A stretch of DNA of 10,097 nucleotides from Treponema sp. UBA937 (GTDB lineage: Bacteria; Spirochaetota; Spirochaetia; Treponematales; Breznakiellaceae), in the NCBI GenBank assembly GCA_002293455.1, contig DBDH01000004.1, positions 1-10,097 of the forward strand. Reading direction: 5' to 3'. Position numbers and translations under genes: made by a program. Positions 1-6,868 of the stretch are shown piece after piece. The notes under the pieces were generated by a model, which did no database searches, was not told the DNA's origin, and saw only the letters and a list, made by a program, of their open reading frames with translations. The first letter of the stretch is position 1. Each line of letters opens with the position of its first letter.

Positions 1-50
1 TCAGACAGTCTCAGCGCTTCTTCTCTGAATTCCTTCGTATACCTTTTCAT
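1..50 (-). CDS. IS3-family transposase OrfA, N-terminal start only (partial)
   Basis: On the minus strand an ATG at 50-48 opens a frame that runs off the window edge after 16 full codons, reading MKRYTKEFREEALRLS. This start (a few basic residues, then Y-[TS]-x-EF[RK]xEA[LV]xL) is typical of IS3/IS911-type OrfA, the helix-turn-helix protein that pairs with OrfB by frameshifting to make the transposase. An AAGGAG motif lies a few bases upstream of the ATG. Only the very start is visible, so the element may be intact or broken beyond the window. It points away from the late operon, and genes expected left of gp25 in Mu-like phages (lysis genes) are not in the window. Confidence 0.7.
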   Translation of the reverse strand, partial: MKRYTKEFREEALRLS

Positions 51-81
51 TCCCGCTCCTTCTTTATTTTCGGGTGTTTCA
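1..81 (-). mobile_element. Probable end of an IS3-family insertion sequence
   Basis: The region left of the OrfA start should contain the element's terminal inverted repeat. Read on the minus strand from position 81, the sequence begins TGAAACACCCGAAAAT, a TG-start consistent with IS3-family ends, about 31 bases before the orfA ATG. The boundary at 81 is a guess: the other end and any 3-4 bp target duplication are outside the window. The phage operon resumes right after it. Confidence 0.4.
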
Positions 82-169
82 GTACTCTTCTTTTATTGTA
101 TCTCTCCATAATGACGGTTAAAGTCTTTTGTCGATCGGAAAGAGATAGAGTGAAGGAAAGGATTATACA

Positions 170-511
170 ATGGAAATTGCGAAATTTGTACTGACAGCTC
201 TTGGAACATTTTTAACCGTGTTGAGTCTTTCCTTTGCTGTTTTTCAGTATTGGAAAAAGAAGCAGGATGAAAAGTTTGAAACGCTTAAAGCATCAATCAA
301 GAATGAGGTTCGGCAGGAACGGGATGACCGGAAGGATGCGCAGGAACGCCTTGAGAAAAGGGTTCATCGCTTGGAAGAGAATGTGATGCAGGAAATTCAA
401 CGGCGGATGAGTTCACTTGAAGGTGAATTTAAGGGGGTGCAAAATGTTCTGAAAAGCATCCATGAGTGGTTTATCAACAATACACCGACCGGAGGCAGTA
501 ACCGTGGATAA
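170..511 (+). CDS. Mu gp25-like membrane-anchored coiled-coil protein (DUF2730-type)
   Basis: This 113-residue protein has one N-terminal membrane helix (about residues 5-27) followed by a charged, heptad-like coiled coil (about 30-95) rich in K, R, E and Q. In Mu-like phages a protein of this build sits just before gp26 and the small terminase gp27, as here; its exact role is not established. The start ATG at 170 follows an AAAGGA motif about 8 bases upstream. The stop overlaps the next gene's GTG start by 8 bases, so the two are probably translationally coupled. The family is assigned from topology and position, not from a strong motif. It is the first phage gene after the IS end. Confidence 0.65.
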   Translation: MEIAKFVLTALGTFLTVLSLSFAVFQYWKKKQDEKFETLKASIKNEVRQERDDRKDAQERLEKRVHRLEENVMQEIQRRMSSLEGEFKGVQNVLKSIHEWFINNTPTGGSNRG

Positions 512-797
512 TATCTTTGTGCCGAATCAGCGGATTGTTATTCTCCAGGGATTGGAAAAGGACCCCGGTCGCAGTCTTTCCAACGAAATGCTGCAACGTC
601 TTTTGAGAACCTACGGACACAATATCTCGGTGTCGGAAGTCAATACTCAAATTAACTGGCTTGAACAGCGGGGATATGTACATGCTGACAGACTTTCCGA
701 ATATGGACTTGTCATCGTTAAGATTTTACGGCCCGGAATCGATGTCGCATTAGGACAGACAAGAGCGGAGGGAATTGACCCGCCTCTGGAGGATTAA
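504..797 (+). CDS. Mu gp26-like small winged-helix protein (VpaChn25_0724-type)
   Basis: The protein has 97 residues. I choose the GTG at 504 because GGAGG lies 8 bases upstream (491-495); an in-frame ATG at 462 lies deep inside the preceding gene without a clear ribosome site. The N-terminal part (NQRIVILQGLEKDPGRSLSN) leads into two helices, then a V-N-x-x-I-N-W-L-E-Q-R-G-Y recognition-like helix and a short beta-hairpin wing. This is a winged-helix fold, and a C-terminal G-x-D-V-A-x-G motif is shared with gp26-like proteins of Mu-type phages. The role is unknown, probably DNA or terminase related given its place directly before the small terminase. Three bases separate it from the next gene. 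Confidence 0.65.
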   Translation: MDNIFVPNQRIVILQGLEKDPGRSLSNEMLQRLLRTYGHNISVSEVNTQINWLEQRGYVHADRLSEYGLVIVKILRPGIDVALGQTRAEGIDPPLED

Positions 798-800
798 GAG

Positions 801-1352
801 GTGGGCCAGAAATCCGCGGTTGACAGACTTCCTGAACACCTCCGTGTAAAACTCATCGAGATGCTTCACAATCCAGCCGTTACCCAAGCGGAAATTGTGG
901 ACGCGATCAATGCCGAAGCCGGTGAGCCGCTCTTGTCTAAAAGTTCGATCAATCGCTATGCGCAGAAAATGAAACGCTTTGCGGAAAAGAACCGTCAGGC
1001 GAAAGAAGTTGCGGACGCGTATCTTGATAAGTTTGGAACCGATAACCGCATTAAACTCGGCAAAGTGGTGAATGAACAAATCCGCCTTGCGGTGTTTGAT
1101 TTAATGAGCGAAATAGACGAAATCCGTGAAGACGGCAAAACGAAAACAACAGAAATTGCGGATATGCTTTACCGGCTTTCACGCGGTTTAAAAGAACTGG
1201 AACAGGCTGAAAAACTGAACGCGGAACGCACCGAAGAAGTACGAAAAGCAGCGCTTCTGGAAGCCGCCTCGGTAGTGGAACAAAACGCAAAGTCTAGCGG
1301 ATTAAGCGCAGAAACGGTCACGATCATCAAAAAACAAATCTTGGGACTCTAA
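801..1352 (+). CDS. DUF3486 protein, Mu gp27-like small terminase subunit
   Basis: This 183-residue protein begins with GTG at 801, with GGAGG 8 bases upstream overlapping the end of the previous gene. The first 55 residues (R-L-P-E-H-L-R-x-K-L, then A-E-I-V-D-A-I-N and S-K-S-S-I-N-R-Y) form the helix-turn-helix-like start typical of DUF3486. The rest is mostly helical with long charged stretches. In Mu-like phages this family lies immediately before the large terminase and is regarded as the small terminase that recognises the packaging site. Here a methyltransferase gene intervenes between the two. Length is normal for the family. Confidence 0.85.
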   Translation: MGQKSAVDRLPEHLRVKLIEMLHNPAVTQAEIVDAINAEAGEPLLSKSSINRYAQKMKRFAEKNRQAKEVADAYLDKFGTDNRIKLGKVVNEQIRLAVFDLMSEIDEIREDGKTKTTEIADMLYRLSRGLKELEQAEKLNAERTEEVRKAALLEAASVVEQNAKSSGLSAETVTIIKKQILGL

Positions 1353-1354
1353 TC

Positions 1355-1979
1355 ATGAAGGGGACAAATGACCATAAAATAATTCTTGATCTATGTGGTG
1401 GAACCGGCGCCTGGTCAAGACCATATAAAGAGGCTGGTTATGATGTGCGACTGATAACATTACCAGAATATGATGTACGAAATTATGAACCGCCAAAAGC
1501 CGTATATGGAATTTTGGCTGCACCTCCATGTACCGAGTTTTCATTAGCGAAAAATGGGAGCCGCCGAAAACGTAATTTCGCGGAAGGATTGGAAATTGTT
1601 AATGCGTGTTTGGAAATTATCTGGAAAATCCGATTACAATGTAATCTCCATTTTTGGGCATTGGAAAATCCACGCGGTTATTTGCGGCAATTTTTTGGGA
1701 AAGCGCCGTTTTGTTTTGAACAGTGGCAATTCGGTGATATAGGAATCAAACCAACAGAAATATGGGGGGGTTTTTAATTTTCCAAAAATAGAACAAACAG
1801 AAAGACCAACACATCCTGCGATGACAAAGCGTTATGCATCTGGGAAATCAAATTCTTTCGCATGGTCAACATGTCCAGAATCGGGAAAAGAATATGCCGG
1901 CAAAGGTTATAGCCGTGCCGAATTACGAGCAATTACACCTCCGGGATTTGCCCGTGCTTTTTTTAAGGCAAACCCATGA
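1355..1979 (+). pseudogene. Small phage cytosine-5 DNA methyltransferase, frame interrupted at a G7 tract
   Basis: The first frame (1355-1777, 140 residues) carries the cytosine methyltransferase core: motif I DLCGGTGAW (residues 12-20, S-adenosylmethionine binding), motif IV AAPPCTEFS with presumed catalytic Cys59, and motif VI ALENP (102-106). It then stops just past a run of seven G and five T (1764-1775). Skipping one base there opens a further ~70 residues in the frame of 1776, starting N-F-P-K-I-E-Q and ending at TGA 1977-1979, which overlaps the terminase ATG by four bases. The joined product would be about 207 residues, a size seen for short phage methyltransferases of this type. It would protect phage DNA from restriction. 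The break may be phase variation, decay or a sequencing error. The DNA looks more AT-rich than its neighbours, suggesting late acquisition. Confidence 0.8.
1764..1775 (+). repeat. Homopolymer tract G7T5 at the methyltransferase frame break
   Basis: Seven G followed by five T lie where the methyltransferase reading frame is lost. Removing one base, or adding two, restores the frame to the downstream stop that couples to the terminase gene. G tracts are known slippage sites in phase-variable bacterial genes, though seven is near the short end of the mutable range. The same tract is also prone to miscounting in sequencing. Confidence 0.75.
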
Positions 1980-3451
1980 GAGAAGAGGATGTCCTTTTAC
2001 CCTATCAGAAAAAATGGATTCAAGACACATCTACGGTAAAAGTGTGGGAGAAGTCCCGGCGGATTGGGGCATCTTACGTTGAGGCTTTGGCTTCGGTTAT
2101 GGAAGCCGCCAAGAGCAAAGAAGCGGGCGGGCAATCAACCTATTATCTTTCTTACAGTAAAGAGATGACCCAACAGTTTGCGCGGGACTGCGCGTTCTGG
2201 GCAAAGCATATCAACGCCGCGGCTTCGGAGGTTGAGGAAGTCGCCGTCAAAGATGAGGATAAAGACATCACCGTGTACCGTATCCGCTTCGCGTCCGGTT
2301 TTGAAATCTGGTGTCTGCCGTCTGTTGCCCGATCACTCCGGTCGAAACAAGGGCGGGTTATTATCGATGAAGCGGCATTTGTTGAGGATCTTGGTGAACT
2401 CTTAAAAGCGGCTATGGCTTTGCTCATGTGGGGCGGTCAAGTTGTTATTCTGTCTACGCACAACGGCGATGATAATCCCTTCAATGAATTGATTAAGGAA
2501 ATCAAGGAAGGCAAGAAAAAGTATTCACTGCATACAACCACGATTGATGATGCATTGAACGAAGGTTTGTACAAACGGATATGCCAGGTTAAGAAACAGC
2601 AATGGACACCGGAACTTGAAGCGGAATGGAAAAGTACTTTATTAGCAGATTACGGCGATGCCGCCGATGAAGAATTGTTTTGTATTCCGGTCCGGGCGGG
2701 AACCCGGTATTTCCCATCTGTTCTACTGGAAGCTGTTTCTGATCCGCATGTGAAGGTTCTTCGGAAATCTTGTGATGATTCCTTTGTCTTTGAGAAGAAG
2801 GAAAAACGAAGGAAGGAATTTGACAGGTGGCTTAAAGGAGAAGTCCGGGACATCCTTAAAAGCAAAACGAATCCGGTTTTTATGGGAGAAGACTTTGCCC
2901 GTAACGGTGACCTGACAGTCTTATTTTTTGACGAACTGCTTCCTTCCGGAGAACAGCTTACGTTCCTTGTAATTGAATTACGCAACGTTCCTTTTGATCA
3001 GCAATGGCAGGCCGTTTATTTTGTGATGGAACAAATCCCAAACTTTGGCGGCGGTGCTTTTGATTCCCGCGGCAACGGGCAGATGATAGCGGAACTCGCG
3101 GCACAGGAATGGCCGGGATACATCCACCAGGTGATGATCAGTACCGCCTGGTATGCGGAAAACTTTCCAAAGCTCAAAGAACACATGGAAGACGGTACAA
3201 CCAATATTCCTGACGACATATTTATCCGGGAAGATTTTCGGGTCGTGGGCTTAAAGGCCGGAATTCCCCGCGTACTGGAGCGAAGCGGAGGACCGAGAGA
3301 ACGGCGTCACGGAGACGGGGCGATTGCGAAGCTCATGGTTACGTATGCCATTCTTGAAGATGAGGATGCGGGGTATCACAAGTTTGCCTTTGAATCAGTA
3401 ACGACAGAGAACCGCTTTCGGGATAAGGAGGAGGATATATGGGCTTTATAG
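1976..3451 (+). CDS. Terminase large subunit, Mu gp28-like
   Basis: This 491-residue packaging motor has both expected domains. The ATPase part shows a Walker-A-like WEKSRRIGAS (residues 24-33, the diverged form usual in gp28 proteins), Walker B VIIDEAA (128-134) and coupling motif LSTHNG (159-164). The RuvC-like nuclease part shows acidic residues D306 (GEDFARNGD), D363 (AFDSRGNG) and D447 (RRHGDGA). It cleaves and pumps phage DNA into the prohead through the portal encoded next door. ATG 1976 overlaps the methyltransferase TGA (ATGA), with only a weak AAGG upstream, so translation is probably coupled. Its 3' end overlaps the portal start by 13 bases. Length and motifs look intact. Confidence 0.93.
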   Translation: MREEDVLLPYQKKWIQDTSTVKVWEKSRRIGASYVEALASVMEAAKSKEAGGQSTYYLSYSKEMTQQFARDCAFWAKHINAAASEVEEVAVKDEDKDITVYRIRFASGFEIWCLPSVARSLRSKQGRVIIDEAAFVEDLGELLKAAMALLMWGGQVVILSTHNGDDNPFNELIKEIKEGKKKYSLHTTTIDDALNEGLYKRICQVKKQQWTPELEAEWKSTLLADYGDAADEELFCIPVRAGTRYFPSVLLEAVSDPHVKVLRKSCDDSFVFEKKEKRRKEFDRWLKGEVRDILKSKTNPVFMGEDFARNGDLTVLFFDELLPSGEQLTFLVIELRNVPFDQQWQAVYFVMEQIPNFGGGAFDSRGNGQMIAELAAQEWPGYIHQVMISTAWYAENFPKLKEHMEDGTTNIPDDIFIREDFRVVGLKAGIPRVLERSGGPRERRHGDGAIAKLMVTYAILEDEDAGYHKFAFESVTTENRFRDKEEDIWAL

Positions 3452-5016
3452 ATTTTCTGAATCGCTTTCAAAAACCGGAAACAATAGACCCCGCGAAGAT
3501 GCCGGATAAAGAAAGCGCATCTACAGAACAGGCGTATTCTGTTCCCAATTCAAACCGTTCCCTTTGGGGAGGCGGTCTTGTCCGGGGATTGAGTCCCGCA
3601 AAACTGGCGTCCATTCTTGACGCGGTAAGGAACGGAGACGATCCATCGGAATATCTGGAAATCGCCCAGGAACTGGAACAGCGTGATGCTCATTACCGTT
3701 CGGTGTTGTCTACACGGAAGCATACGGTAGAAGCCTTGGAACAGATTGTCATTCCCGCAAGTGATTCTCCGGAAGACAAGAAAATCGCCGAGGCGGTTCA
3801 GATGGACATCCTCGAACACCCTGACATTATGGACCTGAACAAGAATACGCTTGATGCTCTGGGGAAAGGTTTTTCGGTGAATGAACCGATTTGGGATACT
3901 TCCGGGAAACGATGGAAATATAAGACATTCAAGTTTCGTGATCCCCGGTGGTTTGCGTATGACAAATATACCGGAGTACTTTGTCTGCGGGACATTCACG
4001 GCGCGGGGCTTACGCCGCTCGAACCGAACCGCTACATCATCCATGAACCGAATCTGTTATCGGGAATGCAGATTACAAGCGGACTTTCCTTTACCGCCCT
4101 GTTTTACTGGCTTATCAAGAACTATGACGTTACAAGCTGGGCAGCCTTCGCCGACCGCTTTGGGTATCCTGTCCGTTTGGGGAAATACGGAAAGAAAGCA
4201 ACGAAAGAAGACATCAATACCTTGAAGCGGGCGGTCGCCGCCATCGGGACGGATGTGGGCGCGGTAATTCCCGATTCCATGATTATTGATGTGATCGAAT
4301 CAAAAACGACCGGGACCAATTCGTCTGTGTACAAAGATATGGCCGAATGGGTTGATAAGCAGCTTTCAAAGCTCGTTCTGGGACAGACGGCGAGCGCGGA
4401 AGGTACGCCGGGAAGACTGGGCGACAGCAATGAACAGGCGGAAGTCCGGCAGGATATTAAAAAGGCTGATGCCGCACAAAGAGACCAGACCTATAACCGC
4501 GACCTTGTGATTCCCTACGTGAATTATAATTTTGGGCCGCGTGATGCATACCCGAAAATCAAGACGATAGTCCCCGAAACAAAAGATGCTGCTTTCATTG
4601 TGGACGCGGTACAGAAACTCGCGCCCCTTGGCCTCAAGGTAAAAGCCAGCGAAATGCTGGAACTGCTTACCCTCACGGCGCCCGGGGAAAAAGATGAAAT
4701 ACTCGAACAACCGGCCGTGCCCCTCGGTATGGCCGAATTAAATCATGCCCGGTACATTGCTTTGAATGCCGCTGAAAGTTCTTCAACAGAAAATCAGTAC
4801 AAGAATGATTTTGAAGCAAAAGAAACTTTTGCAGAAATAACCGAAGAAATGTATGCGGTATTGGAAGAAGCTGCCGACAAGACAGACAATTATGAAGACT
4901 TTCTTGCAGAGCTCACACGGCTTGCGTCAAGCTGGCCGCCGGATCAGATCGCGCGGCTCCTTGCTTCCGCCACCTTTAAAAGCCGGGTAGACGGCGAAGA
5001 CGGGTTTTCAGAATGA
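3439..5016 (+). CDS. Portal protein, DUF935 family (Mu gp29-like)
   Basis: This 525-residue protein would form the dodecameric ring at one prohead vertex through which the terminase moves DNA. Diagnostic DUF935 stretches are visible: GKGFSVNEPIWD (142-153), FRDPRWFAYD (166-175), ADRFGYPVRLGKYGKKAT (238-255), IGTDVGAVIPDSMIIDVIES (269-288) and LGQTASAEGTPG (314-325) followed by a conserved EVRQDIKKADA helix. The C-terminal third is helical and acidic. ATG 3439 has a strong AAGGAGG about 6 bases upstream, inside the terminase gene. The gene ends with a four-base overlap with the head morphogenesis gene. It appears complete. Confidence 0.93.
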   Translation: MGFIDFLNRFQKPETIDPAKMPDKESASTEQAYSVPNSNRSLWGGGLVRGLSPAKLASILDAVRNGDDPSEYLEIAQELEQRDAHYRSVLSTRKHTVEALEQIVIPASDSPEDKKIAEAVQMDILEHPDIMDLNKNTLDALGKGFSVNEPIWDTSGKRWKYKTFKFRDPRWFAYDKYTGVLCLRDIHGAGLTPLEPNRYIIHEPNLLSGMQITSGLSFTALFYWLIKNYDVTSWAAFADRFGYPVRLGKYGKKATKEDINTLKRAVAAIGTDVGAVIPDSMIIDVIESKTTGTNSSVYKDMAEWVDKQLSKLVLGQTASAEGTPGRLGDSNEQAEVRQDIKKADAAQRDQTYNRDLVIPYVNYNFGPRDAYPKIKTIVPETKDAAFIVDAVQKLAPLGLKVKASEMLELLTLTAPGEKDEILEQPAVPLGMAELNHARYIALNAAESSSTENQYKNDFEAKETFAEITEEMYAVLEEAADKTDNYEDFLAELTRLASSWPPDQIARLLASATFKSRVDGEDGFSE

Positions 5017-6344
5017 CAGAGAACGATGCTTTAGAATACATCAAGAACAAAAAACTGCGGCCGGCTTTCTCGTGGTGTGATGTGTGGAACGAAGAACATG
5101 CTTCAAACTTCACGGTTGCGAAAGCCATGCAGGTCGATGTACTTTCCGATATTAAAAAAGCCGTGGAACAGGCAATTGAAAACGGCGAGAGTTTTGAAAC
5201 CTTCAAAAAGAACCTTGCGCCTGCCTTGCAGGAAAAAGGCTGGTGGGGAAAGAAGACAATGATTGACCCGGTTACCGGAGAAACAGTGAACGCACAACTC
5301 GGAAGTGACCGGCGGCTCAAAACGATTTACGATATGAATACCGGTCAGGCCTATAATCAAGGACGATGGCAGCGGACGATGGATTCACCCTTGCATCCCT
5401 ATCTTATGTACCGGATTGGGCCGTCAAAAAATCACCGGCCGGATCATCAGAGTTGGGAAGGCTTGATATTGCCGAAAGATGATCCCTGGTGGGATACCCA
5501 TTATCCGAAAAATGATTGGGGCTGTAAGTGCTGGACGCAGGCGGTCAGCGAAGCGAGAAAGAAACAACTGGAAGAAAGCGGCATCAAGGTTCCGCCTGCT
5601 GTGAGCGGAAATCCTGGATACACTGCTAGAGTAAAGGACCAAGCTCCGCCAACCAAGTACAAGATATGGGTCGATGAACGGACGGGCAGGATTGAAAAAA
5701 TCCCGGAAGGGGTCAGTCCAGGCTTTGCCTGGAATGTCGGCAGAACCGGCAGGCGCGTTCCCAATATGGACATGGTTATTCGGAAAACCCAGGACAAAGT
5801 TCCGGAACAGTATGATGCGGTGATGCAATCCTTGATGAACAATTCCATCATGAAAAAGGAACACTATTCTTTTGTGGAGACAGCGCTCAAGCGGGGAGAA
5901 GATTTTATTTCCGATGACCGGAACACAACGCCTGTCGGATTCCTTGACCGGAAGATTCTTGACGCTGTCAAAGCCAATGGGAAGAACCTTGACTATAACA
6001 GCCTAATCACCTTGAATGAAGGCTTGGTGAATTCACGGAAATTTGCCGGACGGCACACAAGCCAGGACAACGCCCCCGATAAAGAAGACTGGTACAAGCT
6101 CATCGATTACCTCTTGGACGGGGATGTGTACCTTGATAACAATGACCTTATCTATCTGGTGAAAAAATCGGAAAGTGTTTTTCTCAAAATCGTGGTGAAT
6201 ACGGATTTGACCGGAAAAGCTCACAAGGGTGTGATGCTCATGCTTCCAAAAATTTCGACAATGTACAAGCTCGATATAGGTTCTGATCTTGATCGAGGGA
6301 TGACCGAATACAACCGAATATCCAGGCTGAAAAAAATCAGGTAG
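5013..6344 (+). CDS. Head morphogenesis protein, Mu gp30/F-like, with C-terminal nuclease-like domain
   Basis: The 443-residue product matches the SPP1 gp7/Mu F minor head family. The family signature lies at residues 133-173: YRIGPSKNHRPDH, then WDTHYPKNDWGCKCW, with H141, H163, C171 and C173 as a likely metal-binding set. This protein joins the portal in prohead assembly and may travel with the DNA. Residues about 265-443 form a separate domain with H348-containing GRHTS, a DGDVYLDNNDLIYLV segment and a strand-rich VFLKIVVN...VMLMLP end. This layout resembles the PBECR (Barnase-EndoU-ColicinE5/D-RelE-like) domains found at the ends of such proteins; that assignment is my inference. ATG 5013 overlaps the portal stop. 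It is the last intact late gene here, with no head protease or major head gene following. Confidence 0.88.
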   Translation: MTENDALEYIKNKKLRPAFSWCDVWNEEHASNFTVAKAMQVDVLSDIKKAVEQAIENGESFETFKKNLAPALQEKGWWGKKTMIDPVTGETVNAQLGSDRRLKTIYDMNTGQAYNQGRWQRTMDSPLHPYLMYRIGPSKNHRPDHQSWEGLILPKDDPWWDTHYPKNDWGCKCWTQAVSEARKKQLEESGIKVPPAVSGNPGYTARVKDQAPPTKYKIWVDERTGRIEKIPEGVSPGFAWNVGRTGRRVPNMDMVIRKTQDKVPEQYDAVMQSLMNNSIMKKEHYSFVETALKRGEDFISDDRNTTPVGFLDRKILDAVKANGKNLDYNSLITLNEGLVNSRKFAGRHTSQDNAPDKEDWYKLIDYLLDGDVYLDNNDLIYLVKKSESVFLKIVVNTDLTGKAHKGVMLMLPKISTMYKLDIGSDLDRGMTEYNRISRLKKIR

Positions 6345-6585
6345 GACTGCCTTGAGCACCAACGTACCGGCGTTACCGCCCGTATGGTTTTACAGCCGAA
6401 ATCCGAAGCTACCAGCTGAACCCTCTCAAAGTATCCTACCGCATTTTAATCATAAAACCTTCCGCGCAAGCTGTCAATTATTCAATAATCCCGATTAGAG
6501 TATTTCTCAATCTCTTGCCTGATAGACTTTCACTGTTCATGTTCCTCCTTTTGGGATGTCCCGCGGATGGACGCACGTTCCGCAT
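6345..6585. other. Low-coding stretch after the head gene, possibly a deletion scar
   Basis: No convincing gene is seen. A 48-codon frame from TTG 6352 to TAG 6498, with a weak TAGGA five bases upstream, reads LSTNVPALPPVWFYSRNPKL and on to an LPAEPSQSIL stretch. The opening S-T-N-V-P and the LPAE segment vaguely recall the start of baseplate J (gp47) proteins, which could mean an internal deletion from head to baseplate genes, but the similarity is too thin to assert. In a normal Mu-type order the head protease gene would start here. Confidence 0.3.
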
Positions 6586-6621
6586 CATGGGGGCTTTGCA
6601 ATCTCGCCCCCATGTTTTTTT
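6586..6621 (+). terminator. Strong intrinsic terminator
   Basis: A perfect 9-bp stem CATGGGGGC (6586-6594) and GCCCCCATG (6606-6614) encloses an 11-base loop and is followed by seven T (6615-6621). This is a textbook rho-independent terminator for plus-strand transcripts. It would end the late operon about 240 bases after the head gene, and it insulates the downstream genes. Confidence 0.9.
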
Positions 6622-6636
6622 GTTTTGAGGCATTAC

Positions 6637-6753
6637 ATGAAACTATACCTTTCTGGAAAAATCGCCGGAGACACAAACTATAAAGAAAAGTTCCGTTCTG
6701 CTGGATTCTCACATAAAGCTGCTAGGTGTAAGATGAAAGTAATATCTATATAG
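6637..6753 (+). pseudogene. Truncated DUF4406 (nucleoside deoxyribosyltransferase-like) fragment
   Basis: ATG 6637 has GAGG six bases upstream and opens a 38-residue frame starting MKLYLSGKIAGDTNYKEKF. This is the characteristic start of DUF4406 proteins, small phage-borne relatives of nucleoside 2-deoxyribosyltransferases, where [YI][LI]SG[KP]I forms the first strand and nucleotide loop. The frame stops after KVISI, where full proteins of about 100-130 residues would continue past the second strand, so the catalytic part is missing. No continuation was found in the other two frames nearby. It begins 15 bases after the terminator T-run and has no evident promoter. It is probably a non-functional remnant. 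Confidence 0.6.
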
Positions 6754-6810
6754 GAATGAATAGGGGAAAGGAGGATTACTTTTTCAACAAATCCTAGAAG
6801 GTGAAAGAAA

Positions 6811-6839
6811 TTGATGGTAATCTTCCGATAAAATATATA
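6811..6839 (+). promoter_or_regulatory. Predicted sigma70-type promoter for the membrane protein gene
   Basis: TTGATG (6811-6816) and TATATA (6834-6839) are separated by 17 bases, and an AAAAGGAG ribosome site (6853-6860) follows 8 bases before ATG 6869. Together with the terminator upstream, this indicates that the gene at 6869 is transcribed on its own rather than as part of the late operon. Confidence 0.55.
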
Positions 6840-6868
6840 GACTATAAGTTATAAAAGGAGCATATAGT

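Noticed and set aside
462..503. Upstream ATG for the gp26-like gene
   Set aside because: It would overlap the preceding gene by 50 bases and lacks a clear ribosome site, while GTG 504 has GGAGG at good spacing and the extension is not family-like.
1768..1774. GGGTTTT looks like a -1 programmed frameshift heptamer in the methyltransferase gene
   Set aside because: It is in the correct phase for -1 slippage, but a -1 shift meets a stop after a few codons (TTC CAA AAA TAG). The conserved tail needs a +1 shift, so programmed -1 frameshifting does not explain the break.
3550..4044. Long minus-strand open frames within the portal and terminase genes
   Set aside because: They are opposite clear family genes, lack ribosome sites and have no recognisable protein features.
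6369..6380. GGCG-TTAC-CGCC small hairpin after the head gene
   Set aside because: The stem is only four base pairs with no T-run; the real terminator is at 6586-6621.
6478..6540. Short minus-strand frame of 20 codons from ATG 6540 with GGAGG upstream
   Set aside because: The ribosome site is only 3 bases from the ATG, the product is tiny and has no recognisable feature.
6345..6868. Possible tRNA, small RNA or CRISPR in the gene-poor stretch
   Set aside because: No cloverleaf, no regularly spaced repeats and no conserved RNA pattern could be seen; only the terminator, DUF4406 remnant and promoter are supportable.
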